Source of the DNA: CAZOVB01 sp046541415
GTDB lineage: Bacteria > Planctomycetota > Phycisphaerae > SM23-33
Length of the DNA: 64,000 nt
Assembly (NCBI GenBank): GCA_046541415.1
Contig: JBKHDI010000002.1
Coordinates: forward strand, 62,001-126,000
Reading direction: 5' to 3'
Shown: piece after piece, positions 9,095 through 19,900 of the stretch
Layout of the letters: each line of letters starts with the position of its first letter
How positions within the stretch are numbered: the stretch's first letter is position 1
The notes under the pieces: generated by a model
Databases searched by the model: none
The model's input: only the letters and a program-made list of their open reading frames with translations
Told to the model about the DNA's origin: nothing
Program-made: the position numbers and the translations under genes

Positions 9095-9400
9095 CGAGGC
9101 CCATTCTACCGCCACAGGTCCGAACCACCAACGCCTTCTGCCCATGCATTGTCGACAAAGACGTCTTTCTTGCCCCGGGCGGAGAATAAGCACTGGCCGC
9201 GGGGCGTATAAATGAATCTGTCGAACCGCGATAATCGATCGAGAGTATCATGTGCAGTTGGAGGTCCTATTGGAGGCGGGCTGCACCCCGGCTGGATAAT
9301 TTGCTGGGAAAAGCCCCATCGCATTTCCGATACTAAGGGCGTTGCGGCAACGAATGGTTGCCCCGCACGCTCGCACCGAAGAAAAAGCGGAGTTTACATT
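9095..9400. other. Divergent rarA/glmS intergenic region
   Basis: 306 bases between divergent genes. It must hold promoters for both, but I find no pair of boxes good enough to call. A small perfect stem-loop (CGTTG-CGG-CAACG, 9340-9352) lies about 50 bases before glmS. I do not see the conserved core of a glmS ribozyme. Confidence 0.4.
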
Positions 9401-11239
<1,839 letters not shown>

Positions 11240-11278
11240 AATCACTCGTCAAGCTGTCGGAAATACAAGAAGATACGT

Positions 11279-11309
11279 CCCGCGCTGTCCGGCTGGTCGG
11301 CGCGGGTCG
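11279..11309 (+). terminator. Likely terminator after glmS
   Basis: A perfect 7-bp stem CCCGCGC/GCGCGGG (11279-11285 with 11300-11306) is followed by TCGTTTGTC. It lies 40 bases after the glmS stop and before the tRNA-Thr promoter. The T tract is short, so strength is uncertain. Confidence 0.5.
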
Positions 11310-11372
11310 TTTGTCTTCGGGCCGCGGTGGGGCGGTCGGCGGAAAAAAGCCACCACCCTCCGGAGAAATCCT

Positions 11373-11400
11373 TTGACAGGTTTCAGAAGGCAGCTATAGT
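11373..11400 (+). promoter_or_regulatory. Sigma70-type promoter of tRNA-Thr/tuf operon
   Basis: TTGACA at 11373-11378, 16-base spacer, TATAGT at 11395-11400. This is among the best matches to a housekeeping promoter in the window. It is well placed about 95 bases before the tRNA-Thr gene that opens the translation supercluster. Confidence 0.75.
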
Positions 11401-11495
11401 AAACGATCTATTTCCGCTGGGAGCGATATCCGTATGGACCCAAAAGGCCTGCCCGGGCCTGCTGGTTTCGCTGCTGCGGAAGGTTTTATTTGCAG

Positions 11496-11567
<72 letters not shown>

Positions 11568-11588
11568 TTGTGTTTCAAAATGAAGTGT

Positions 11589-11630
11589 CGCCTCGGAGGC
11601 GGCAATGAGATTGGCGATCCGATGGATCGC
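11589..11630 (+). promoter_or_regulatory. Tandem stem-loops in the tRNA-Thr/tuf spacer
   Basis: Two perfect stems lie between the tRNA and tuf: CGCCT-CGG-AGGCG (11589-11601) and GCGATCC-GAT-GGATCGC (11614-11630). They could be tRNA-processing or attenuation structures. There is no T tract. Confidence 0.4.
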
Positions 11631-11741
11631 TCGAGAATCCTCAGTCGTAATGGCGCGCCGCCCAGGTAGGGACGGCCCGGCCGATTAGACAGGCTCGCAA
11701 GGGCCCGCAAAGAGGAAGGACCGTCAACAGGAGCGTGAAGA

Positions 11742-12947
11742 ATGGCGAAGGAAACGTTTAACAGAACAAAACCGCACGTGAACGTCGGGACCATCGGTCA
11801 CGTCGACCACGGCAAGACCACCCTCACTGCCGCAATGACCACCGTCCTGGAAGCCCGGGGCCTGGCCAAGAAACGCAGCTACGACGACATCGCCAAGGCG
11901 TCGGAATCCCAGGGTCGCCGCGACTCGACGAAGATTCTGACCATCGCGACCTCGCACGTGGAATACGAATCGCAGAACCGGCACTATGCCCACGTCGACT
12001 GCCCCGGCCACGCCGACTACGTCAAGAACATGATTACCGGCGCCGCCCAGATGGACGGGGCGATCCTGGTCGTCTCGGCCGCCGACGGCCCGATGCCCCA
12101 GACCCGCGAGCACGTCCTGCTGGCCCGCCAGGTCAACGTCCCCCGGCTGGTGGTCTTCCTGAACAAGGTCGACCTGGTCGACGACGAAGAGCTGCTCGAG
12201 CTGGTCGAGATGGAAGTCCGCGAACTGCTCAGCGACTACGACTTCGACGGCGACGATGCCCCGGTTATCCGCGGCTCGGCCTGGGGTGCGGTCAACAACC
12301 CCGAAGACCCCGAAGCCAGCCAGTGCATCATGGACCTCGTCGAGGCCCTGGACACCTACATCCCCGAGCCCGAGCGTGAGGTCGACAAGCCCTTCCTCAT
12401 GCCCATCGAGGACGTCTTCTCGATCAAGGGTCGTGGCACGGTCGGCACGGGTCGTATCGAGCGCGGCATTGTCAAGGTCGGCGACGAAGTCGAAATCGTC
12501 GGTCTGGGCGACACCCGCAAGACCACCGTTACCGGCGTGGAGATGTTCAACAAGCTGCTCGACTCCGGCCAGGCCGGCGACAACGTAGGTTGCCTCCTGC
12601 GTGGCGTGGAGAAGACCGACCTGGAACGCGGCCAGGTGCTCGCCAAGCCCGGCAGCATCACCCCGCACCACAAGTTCCAGGGCGAGGTCTACGTGCTGAC
12701 CAAGGAAGAAGGTGGCCGTCACAACCCCTTCTTCACCGGCTACCGCCCGCAGTTCTACTTCCGGACCACCGACGTGACCGGCACGATCAAGCTGCTGGAC
12801 GCCGACATGTGCATGCCCGGCGACAACGTCACCATGGAAGTCGAACTGCTGAATACCTCCGTGGCCATGGATGAGCAGCTGCGTTTCGCTATTCGCGAAG
12901 GCGGCCGCACCATCGGCTCCGGTGTTGTCACCAAGATCCTGGAGTAG
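11742..12947 (+). CDS. tuf: Translation elongation factor Tu
   Basis: 401 residues. ATG at 11742 after AGGAGCG. EF-Tu delivers aminoacyl-tRNA to the ribosome with GTP. P-loop GHVDHGKT (19-26), DCPGH (86-90) and NKVD (141-144) are intact, and domains 2 and 3 are ordinary (TTDVTGTI, AIREGGRT). The odd part is switch I. The usual ARGITINTSHVEY reads STKILTIATSHVEY (62-75), so the Arg-Gly is replaced and the segment before it is about five residues longer. I recall a similar form in other planctomycetes. The fourth guanine-contact loop is GSAW (178-181), where SAL is commoner. Six bases upstream of rpmG. Confidence 0.97.
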   Translation: MAKETFNRTKPHVNVGTIGHVDHGKTTLTAAMTTVLEARGLAKKRSYDDIAKASESQGRRDSTKILTIATSHVEYESQNRHYAHVDCPGHADYVKNMITGAAQMDGAILVVSAADGPMPQTREHVLLARQVNVPRLVVFLNKVDLVDDEELLELVEMEVRELLSDYDFDGDDAPVIRGSAWGAVNNPEDPEASQCIMDLVEALDTYIPEPEREVDKPFLMPIEDVFSIKGRGTVGTGRIERGIVKVGDEVEIVGLGDTRKTTVTGVEMFNKLLDSGQAGDNVGCLLRGVEKTDLERGQVLAKPGSITPHHKFQGEVYVLTKEEGGRHNPFFTGYRPQFYFRTTDVTGTIKLLDADMCMPGDNVTMEVELLNTSVAMDEQLRFAIREGGRTIGSGVVTKILE

Positions 12948-12953
12948 TGAACC

Positions 12954-13121
12954 ATGGCCAAATCCAAGGCCAGAGAATACGTTTGGCTGCAGTGTACCGA
13001 CTGCAGCGACCTGAACTACCGCACCGAGGTTCGTGTGCAGGGCGGCGTGCCGAAGATCACGCTCAAGAAGTTCTGCCCGCGCGAGCGGAAACACACGACC
13101 CATAAGATCAAGCGGAAGTAA
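12954..13121 (+). CDS. rpmG: Ribosomal protein L33
   Basis: 55 residues (MAKSKAREYVWLQCTDCSDL...). A 50S protein near the E site. The zinc ribbon is incomplete: Cys14, Cys17 and Cys41 are present, but the fourth position reads Glu44 (CPRE, where zinc forms have CPRC). Position between tuf and tRNA-Trp/secE is the conserved one. The ribosome site GGAG lies inside the last codons of tuf. Confidence 0.93.
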   Translation: MAKSKAREYVWLQCTDCSDLNYRTEVRVQGGVPKITLKKFCPRERKHTTHKIKRK

Positions 13122-13195
13122 GGTCGAGCATACAAGCCCACCGACCGGCCCGGAAGCGGCGTCCCCACGCCATTGCGGGCCTGTCGGCGGGACCT

Positions 13196-13268
<73 letters not shown>

Positions 13269-13307
13269 TTAGATCGACAACTTGTTGTTGCACATAGAGG
13301 AATCGCC

Positions 13308-13703
13308 GTGGCGAAAGTCCAGATATACAAGAAGAACCAGGGTAAGTACACCCGCTCGCTGACCTTTGTCGGCGTGATGATCCTGGCGGTGGCCGGGGCT
13401 TACAACCTGGCCCAGCTGTTCGGCTCGTATGACGCGACCAACACCGCGTACATCCAGATCCTCATCCCCGCTGCGGTCGTGGTGGCGATGGGCTTCCTGA
13501 TGTTCTGGGTGGTCAATCGGCCCAAGACGGCCGACTTCATGATCGCCACCGAAGGGGAGATGAAGAAAGTCTCCTGGTCGTCCAAGAAGGAAATCATCGG
13601 CTCGACAAAGGTCGTCATCGTGACCACCTTCCTGCTGGCCGCCATCCTCTTCGCCGTAGACTTTGTCTTCACGCTCTTCTTCCAGGCTGTCCTGGGAGGC
13701 TGA
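13308..13703 (+). CDS. secE: Sec translocase subunit SecE
   Basis: 131 residues from the GTG at 13308, which follows AGAGGA; earlier codons in the frame run through tRNA-Trp and cannot be used. The conserved core is at the C-terminus: a short amphipathic segment GEMKKVSWSSKKEII (about 87-101) and the final membrane helix. Two further hydrophobic segments (about 17-38 and 50-70) lie before it, so it is a three-helix SecE rather than the minimal one-helix form. It clamps SecY in the inner membrane. Usual order secE-nusG. Confidence 0.92.
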   Translation: MAKVQIYKKNQGKYTRSLTFVGVMILAVAGAYNLAQLFGSYDATNTAYIQILIPAAVVVAMGFLMFWVVNRPKTADFMIATEGEMKKVSWSSKKEIIGSTKVVIVTTFLLAAILFAVDFVFTLFFQAVLGG

Positions 13704-13716
13704 GAGGATCGAACCG

Positions 13717-14271
13717 ATGGCCAAGCAATGGTACGTATTACGAGTCGCTTCCAATAAGGAAGACCAGGTTCGCGAGTCTCTGGACCGCAAGGTCAAGATC
13801 GAGGGCCTGGAGTCCAAGATCGGACGCATTCTCGTGCCGACCGAGAAGCGTCCCAGCCCGCGCAACCGGGCGGGCAGCAAGAAGTTCGTCGAGCGCAAGA
13901 TGTATCCCGGTTACGTCTTTATCGAAATGGATTTAGAGGAAGACGGCGCGATCGGAGAGGACGCCTGGTTCCTGATCAAGGAAACCACGGGCGTGGGCGA
14001 TTTCATCGGTGCAGCGGGCAAGCCCGTGCCCATGGACGCCGCCGACGTGGACAAGATGCTCTCCCAGGTCGAAAAGGCCGAGGAAGGCACGCCCGTTTCG
14101 GTCGACTTCGAGAAGGGCGATAGCGTCAAGATCAAGGAAGGGGCCTTCGAGAACTTCGAGGGCACGGTCGACGAGGTCCTGCCCGACAAGGGCCTGGTCC
14201 GCGTGATCGTCACGATCTTCGGGCGACCCACCCCGGTGGAACTGGAGTACTGGCAGGTCGAAAAGGCCTGA
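13717..14271 (+). CDS. nusG: Transcription termination/antitermination factor NusG
   Basis: 184 residues from the ATG at 13717 (MAKQWYVLRVASNKE). An NGN domain comes first, with WYVLRV and YPGYVFIEMD, then a KOW domain with the motif EKGDSVKIKEGAFENFEGTV (about 128-147). NusG binds the polymerase clamp and couples it to ribosomal S10 or Rho. It is 13 bases after secE. Confidence 0.96.
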   Translation: MAKQWYVLRVASNKEDQVRESLDRKVKIEGLESKIGRILVPTEKRPSPRNRAGSKKFVERKMYPGYVFIEMDLEEDGAIGEDAWFLIKETTGVGDFIGAAGKPVPMDAADVDKMLSQVEKAEEGTPVSVDFEKGDSVKIKEGAFENFEGTVDEVLPDKGLVRVIVTIFGRPTPVELEYWQVEKA

Positions 14272-14358
14272 GAAGTCCGCCGGCCTGACGAGCAAGCAAG
14301 AATCCATCCCCCCAGCTTCCCGGGCCTTCAGTCGCCCGGGACAATGAGAGACCCAACG

Positions 14359-14784
14359 ATGGCCAAAGAGATTGTAGCACAGATTAAACTGCAGGCCCCC
14401 GGCGGGCAGGCGACCCCGGCCCCGCCGATCGGACCGGCCCTGGGCCAGCACAACGTCAACATCGGGCAGTTCGTCTCGCAGTTCAACGAGCAGACGCGCG
14501 AGCTGAACGGCATGCCCGTGCCCGTGGTCATCAGCGTCTACGGCGACCGGACGTTCGACTTCGTCGTCAAGAGTCCTCCCGCCGCGGCCCTGCTGAAAGA
14601 AGCGGCCGGCCTGGAGAAGGGCTCGGGCGAACCGAACAAGAACAAGGTCGGCAAGGTGACGATGGACCAGGTCAAGGGCATTGCCGAGACCAAGATGAAA
14701 GACCTCAATGCCGCCTCCGTCGAAGCGGCCTGCAACATCATCGCAGGCACGGCCCGGAGCATGGGCATAGTCGTAGAAGGATAA
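14359..14784 (+). CDS. rplK: Ribosomal protein L11
   Basis: 141 residues from the ATG at 14359, the normal L11 length; an ATG 15 bases earlier is possible. Shows the Pro/Gly-rich APGGQATPAPPIGPALGQ N-terminal signature and the C-terminal rRNA-binding helix region. It forms the GTPase-associated centre with 23S rRNA helices 43-44. First of the rplKAJL group. Confidence 0.97.
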   Translation: MAKEIVAQIKLQAPGGQATPAPPIGPALGQHNVNIGQFVSQFNEQTRELNGMPVPVVISVYGDRTFDFVVKSPPAAALLKEAAGLEKGSGEPNKNKVGKVTMDQVKGIAETKMKDLNAASVEAACNIIAGTARSMGIVVEG

Positions 14785-14900
14785 CGCCCGGGGTTTCCCG
14801 GGTCTCTGCCAGGGCAGCTGCTGCGTAGCAGCCTCGCCGGGCAGGCGTCTGACCACGGACGCACATTGCGTGGAAGGCCCACAAGCCGCCAGGAGAACAC
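14785..14900 (+). promoter_or_regulatory. rplK-rplA gap with stem-loops
   Basis: 116 bases. It contains CCCGGGG-TTT-CCCGGG (from 14787) and a perfect 6-bp stem GCTGCT-GCGT-AGCAGC (14817-14832) before the rplA ribosome site CAGGAG. L1 is known to repress its own mRNA in other bacteria, so this is a candidate site, but no L1-binding consensus is demonstrated here. Confidence 0.35.
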
Positions 14901-15608
14901 ATGCCCAAGAAACATTCCAAGAGGTATCTTGCGGCGCGCGAGAAGACGGATCGCAAGAAACGCTATCCGATCAAGGACGCGATCGAGACCCTCAAGCAGT
15001 TCCCGCCCGCCAAGTTCAACCAGACCGTCGAGCTGGTGATGCACCTGGGAATCGACCCCCGCCAGGCCGATCAGGCCCTTCGCGGCTCGGTGGCCCTGCC
15101 GCACGGCATTGGCAAGACCCGCCGCGTGATCGCCTTCTGCGAAGGTGAGGACGTGGAGAAGGCCAAGGCCGCCGGCGCCATCGAAGCCGGTGCCGACGAC
15201 CTGGTCGAGAAGGTCCAGGGCGGCTGGACCGACTTCGACGTGGCCCTGTCGACCCCGCAGATGATGAAGACCGTCTCCCGCCTTGGCCGGGTTCTGGGAC
15301 CCCAGGGCCTCATGCCCTCGCCCAAAGCAGGGACAGTCGTCAGCGGCGATTTCGCCCAGGCTGTCGGTGAATTCGCCGCCGGCAAGGTCGAGTACCGCAA
15401 CGACCCCAGCGGCAACCTGCACGTGCCGGTCGGCAAGTTCGACTTCGATCCCGACAAGCTCAAGGACAACGTGACGGCCTTTGTGAACCTGGTCCGTCGC
15501 CTGCGTCCGGTCTCGGCCAAGGGAACGTACATCAAGAAGATCGCCATCAGCGCGACCATGACCCCGTCGGTGGAGATTGACCCCGCCAGCTTCGGAGGAC
15601 AGCGATGA
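14901..15608 (+). CDS. rplA: Ribosomal protein L1
   Basis: 235 residues, normal length. It forms the mobile L1 stalk that releases deacylated tRNA. Recognised by MHLGIDPRQADQALRGSVALPHGIGKT-type sequence split at about residues 47-70 and by the core GRVLGPQGLMPSPKAGTV (about 130-147). Its TGA overlaps the rplJ ATG by four bases. Confidence 0.97.
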   Translation: MPKKHSKRYLAAREKTDRKKRYPIKDAIETLKQFPPAKFNQTVELVMHLGIDPRQADQALRGSVALPHGIGKTRRVIAFCEGEDVEKAKAAGAIEAGADDLVEKVQGGWTDFDVALSTPQMMKTVSRLGRVLGPQGLMPSPKAGTVVSGDFAQAVGEFAAGKVEYRNDPSGNLHVPVGKFDFDPDKLKDNVTAFVNLVRRLRPVSAKGTYIKKIAISATMTPSVEIDPASFGGQR

Positions 15609-16129
15609 GTAAACCCGTCAAGCAGATGATCACGAAGGTCTACAGGGACCGCTTCGAGGGCGTCCAGTCGCTGGCCCTGGTCAATCTGACCGGTGTCGAT
15701 GCCAACACCAACACCGCCATCCGCGCCCAACTTCGCGAAAAGGACATCCATGTCACGGTCGTGAAGAACTCCCTGGCCCGCAAGGCTTTCCGGGACATGG
15801 GCCTGGAAACCGCTGCCGAGGCCCTCGACGGGCCCTGCGCGGTGGCCTACGGGGCCGACTCGGTCGTCACCGTCGTCCGCGAACTGGTCGACATCCGCAA
15901 GAAGACCAAGCAACTGGGCATCAAGGCGGCCGTGATGGAAGGCAACCTCTTCGGCGAAGATCGCATCGAAGAGCTCAGCCAGTACCCCACCCGCGACGAA
16001 GCGATCGCCAACCTGCTGCAGGCGATCCTTTCGCCGGGTGCGAACGTCTCCGGTGCCCTGATGGGCCCGGGCGGCGCCCTGGCCGGTTGTCTCAAGGCCA
16101 TCGAAGAAAAGGAAGAAGGCGGCGAGTAA
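15605..16129 (+). CDS. rplJ: Ribosomal protein L10
   Basis: 174 residues. Base of the stalk that holds L7/L12 dimers. N-terminal rRNA-binding domain with VTVVKNSLARKAF, followed by a C-terminal helix ending in acidic residues (KAIEEKEEGGE) for L7/L12 binding. Translationally coupled to rplA by the ATGA overlap. Confidence 0.96.
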   Translation: MSKPVKQMITKVYRDRFEGVQSLALVNLTGVDANTNTAIRAQLREKDIHVTVVKNSLARKAFRDMGLETAAEALDGPCAVAYGADSVVTVVRELVDIRKKTKQLGIKAAVMEGNLFGEDRIEELSQYPTRDEAIANLLQAILSPGANVSGALMGPGGALAGCLKAIEEKEEGGE

Positions 16130-16186
16130 CCTGCCTCTGTCCCTGGAAGATAGATCAAAGCAACTACTTTTCCGGCTGCGGATTGG

Positions 16187-16225
16187 TCCCGACTGCTCGG
16201 GATGAAATGAAGCCAGCGGGGCTTC
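16187..16225 (+). promoter_or_regulatory. Twin stem-loops between rplJ and rplL
   Basis: Two perfect 6-bp hairpins stand 6 bases apart: TCCCGA-CTGC-TCGGGA (16187-16202) and GAAGCC-AGCGG-GGCTTC (16209-16225). They lie in the 141-base gap before rplL. L7/L12 must be made in several-fold excess over L10, so a processing or translation-control element is plausible. Confidence 0.45.
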
Positions 16226-16270
16226 GCCTATCAGGCCGGACTACCCCCGTACCACGGAGCAACGTGAGCA

Positions 16271-16687
16271 ATGACTGAAGAAGCCACAGCTGAAGCCAAA
16301 GAATTCAGTGCAGAGATCAAAGAACTCGGCGACAAGATTGCCGGCCTGAGCCTCAAAGAGGCCGTCGACCTGAAGGATTACCTCAAGGATGCGTACGGCA
16401 TCGAACCGGCCGCCGGTGGTGCGGTGATGATGGCCGGTCCCGCCGGTGGCGGCGCAGCCGAAGAGGTCGAGGAAAAGACCTCCTTCGACGTGATCCTCAA
16501 GGACGTCGGCGACAAGAAGATCCAGGTCATCAAGGCCGTCCGCGCCCTGACGAGCCTCGGCCTGAAGGAAGCCAAGGAACTGGTCGAAGGCGCCCCCAAG
16601 CCCGTCAAGGAAGGCGTCAGCAAGGAAGAGGCCGAGGAAGCCAAGAAGGCCCTGGAAGAATCCGGCGCCACCGCTTCGGTGGAATAA
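16271..16687 (+). CDS. rplL: Ribosomal protein L7/L12
   Basis: 138 residues. N-terminal dimerisation helices, a flexible Ala/Gly hinge (AAGGAVMMAGPAGGGAAE, about 49-68), and the C-terminal factor-binding domain with LGLKEAKELVEGAPKPVKEG. It recruits translational GTPases to the ribosome. Slightly longer than the E. coli form through an extended N-terminus and hinge. Confidence 0.97.
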   Translation: MTEEATAEAKEFSAEIKELGDKIAGLSLKEAVDLKDYLKDAYGIEPAAGGAVMMAGPAGGGAAEEVEEKTSFDVILKDVGDKKIQVIKAVRALTSLGLKEAKELVEGAPKPVKEGVSKEEAEEAKKALEESGATASVE

Positions 16688-16703
16688 TTCCTCTGGATTT
16701 CCT

Positions 16704-16731
16704 TTGGGATGACTTGTCATCCTGCTATACT
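16704..16731 (+). promoter_or_regulatory. Candidate internal promoter before rpoB
   Basis: TTGGGA (16704-16709), 16-base spacer, TATACT (16726-16731), in the 227-base rplL-rpoB gap. The spacer matches the two strong promoters of this cluster. The -35 box fits 4 of 6. Confidence 0.45.
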
Positions 16732-16742
16732 TGCACACTCGC

Positions 16743-16766
16743 GCCCCGGGCCCGGATGCCCGGGGC
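16743..16766 (+). promoter_or_regulatory. GC-rich hairpin in rplL-rpoB gap (attenuator or processing site)
   Basis: Perfect 9-bp stem GCCCCGGGC/GCCCGGGGC around CCGGAT. No T tract follows, so it is not a classic full terminator. The position equals the attenuator and RNase III region known between rplL and rpoB in E. coli. Confidence 0.5.
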
Positions 16767-16914
16767 CGCGTGTGCTTCCCGAATGAGCCGAACCGCAAGA
16801 AGATCCATCCGCCACCTGGAAACCCGCCGCGGCGGGGCCAAGCAGGCCCCGGCGCGATGTGTCTTTGCGCGTTAACCCGCCCGTGATGGTTCCCCTGCCC
16901 AAGAGGTCCAATCC

Positions 16915-19900
16915 ATGTTGAAACCCCAGCGAGTCCGGGACTTCAGTAAAGTCGGAGATTCCGCCCCGATCCCCCAGCTGGTCGATCTGCAGACCGTCAG
17001 CTACGCCCGGTTCCTCCAGAAAGAGGTCGATCCGGACAAACGGGATAACCAGGGCCTGGAATCCCTGCTTAAAGAGATCTTCCCGATCGAAAGCTATGAC
17101 GGCTCGATGAAGCTGGAGTGCCTCTCCTACGGCCTGACCGAGCCGCGGTACACCCAGCAGGAATGTCGGGACCTCCGCCTGACGTTCGGCCTGCCGTTCC
17201 GCATTACCTGTCGCCTCAGCCGCAAGGACTCCAAGGACGTCCTGGAAGAGGAGATCTACCTCGGCGAGATCCCCGAGATGATCGGCGGCGGAGAGTTTAT
17301 CATCAACGGGGCCGAGCGTGTCATCGTCTCCCAGCTGCACCGCTCGCCCGGCGTGGACTTCACCGTCCAGATGCAGGAGACCGACCGTCCCCTCCACGGG
17401 GCCCGCGTGATCCCCGAACGCGGCAGCTGGATCGAACTGGCCGTGACCAAGAAAGATTCGCTGACCATGCGGATCGACCAGTCCTCCAAGATCTCCGCGA
17501 CCATGTTCCTGCGGGCGATGGACGAGAAATACTCGACCGACACCGCCATCATCAAGGCGTTCTACAAGACCAAGACCGTCTCGGTCGACAAGCTCCGCCC
17601 GCAGATGTACCTGGCCGAAGCGTTTGTCGATCCGGACTCCGGCGAAGAGCTCGTCCCGGCCGGCGGGCAGATCGGCGAGGCCCTGACCCGCATCGCCTCC
17701 AGCCCGGTCAAGAAGCTCGAAGTGATCACCAAGGTCTCCGACCCGCTGATCCTCAACTCTCTGGCCGAGGACCCCTCCGACAGCCACGAGAACGCGCTGC
17801 TGCGGATCTACATGCGTCTGCGCCCGGGCAACCCGCCGCAGATCGAAAAGGCCAAAACCCTCTTCGAGGAGAAGTTCTACGACGAGAACCGCTACCGCCT
17901 CGGTCGCGTGGGCCGCTTCCGCATCAACCGGAAGTTCAAGCAGCAAGTCGACGAAAACGCGATGACCCTGCGGTGCGAGGACTTCCTGAACACACTGAAC
18001 TACATCCTCAAGCTCCGTGACGGCGAGGGATACGTCGACGACATCGACCACCTCGGTAACCGGCGCCTGCGGACGATCGACGAGCTGGCCACCGACGAGC
18101 TGCGAAAGGGCTTCCTCAAGCTCCGCCGCACCGTCCAGGAGCGCATGAGCCTCAAGGACCCCGACGAGCTGACCAAGATCGCCGAACTGGTCAACTCCAA
18201 GTCCATCAGCTCGAGCATCGACTATTTCTTCGGCCGCGGCGAACTGTCGCAGGTCGTCGACCAGCAGAACCCGCTGGCCCAGCTGACCCACGAGCGTCGC
18301 TTGTCGGCGTTGGGCCCGGGCGGCCTGAACCGCAAGCGTGCGGGCTTTGAAGTCCGGGACGTGCACATCAGCCACTACGGCCGGATCTGCCCGATCGAGA
18401 CGCCGGAAGGCAATAACATCGGCCTGATCAGCTCGATGGCCATCTACGCCGGTATCGACGAATACGGCTTTTTGACAACTCCCTACCGCTCTTCCAAGGG
18501 CGGCAAGGTGGCCAACGACGTCGTCCACCTGCGGGCCGATGAGGAGATGGAATCGGTGCTCGCTCCGCCGGATGCCCTGGAAAAGGGACCGCGCGGCGGG
18601 GCGGCCAAGCTGCCCGAAGAGCACGTCCTGGCCCGCGTCAATGGCGAGTTGACGATGGTCGACGGCAACGAGGTCAACTACGTCGACATTTCGCCCAAGC
18701 AGACGGTGGGTGTCTCGGCCTCGCTGGTTCCGTTCCTCGAACACGACGACGCCAACCGCGCCCTGATGGGCTCGAACATGCAGAGACAGGCCGTGCCGCT
18801 CGTCCGCACCGAGCCCCCGGTGGTCGGCACGGGCATGGAGAAGGTCGTTGCGGCCAATTCCTCCATGGTCGTCCGCGCCCGCAAGGACGGGGCGATCAGC
18901 TATGTCGACGCCGAACGCATCGTCATCGACAACGCGGATGAGTACGAACTGCGCAAGTTCGAGAAGCTCAACGAACGGGCCTGCATGAACCAGAAGCCGC
19001 TGGTCAAAGAGGGCCAGCGCGTCAAGAAGGGCCAGATCATTGCCGACGGCTCGGCGACCAGCAACGGCGAGTTGGCCCTGGGACGCAACGTCCTGGTTGC
19101 CTTCATGCCCTTCGACGGATTCAACTTCGAAGACGCCATCCTCATCAGCGAGAAGCTGGTCAAGCAGGATGCCTTCACCTCCGTCCACCTCGAAGAGTAC
19201 GAAGTGGAGATCCGCGAGACCAAGCTGGGACGCGAGGAATTCACCCGCGATATCCCGAACGTCTCCGAGCGGGCCCTGCGGAACCTCGACGAGCACGGCG
19301 TGGTGACCGTCGGCACCCGCGTAGGCCCCGGCGACATCCTCGTCGGCAAAGTCTCGCCGAAGTCCAAGAGCGAGCTGAGCCCGGAAGAAAAGCTGCTGCA
19401 CGCGATCTTCGGCCGCGCCGGCGAGGACGTCAAGAACGACAGCCTCGAACTGCCCGCCGGCGAAGAAGGCGTGGTGGTCGGCACGCGGCGGTTCAGCCGT
19501 CGGATGCATCAGACCGACGAGCAGAAAAAGGCCCTCAAGGCCGAGATGGAAGAATACCGCACGGACATGAACCGGCGGATCATCAAGGTCTTCCGCATGA
19601 TGGCCGACGAGATCAACGAAGTGCTCGGCCAGGCGATGGTCGACCCCTCGACCCGCCAGAAGGTCGGCCAGAGCGACATCGAAGAGGTCATCCTCGAACA
19701 GGTCGAGTCTTTCACGCCCGCCTGGATCAAGACCTCCAAGGATGCGGCCAAACAGCAGGCCGTGGAAATCTACGAGCGCTATTGGCCCCGCATCCGGGAG
19801 ATTACCAAGGAACGCGAACGGCGCCTGGAGCACATGAAGCGCGGCGACGAATTGCCCTCCGGCGTGCTGGAGATGGTCAAGGTCACCGTGGCGACCAAGC

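Noticed and set aside
9212..9400. N-terminal extension of GlmS in the open frame
   Set aside because: GlmS needs Cys as residue 2 after Met removal; the extension would bury the catalytic cysteine.
9200..9400. glmS ribozyme
   Set aside because: I looked for the conserved core and pseudoknot pattern before glmS and did not see it; the element is mainly known from Firmicutes.
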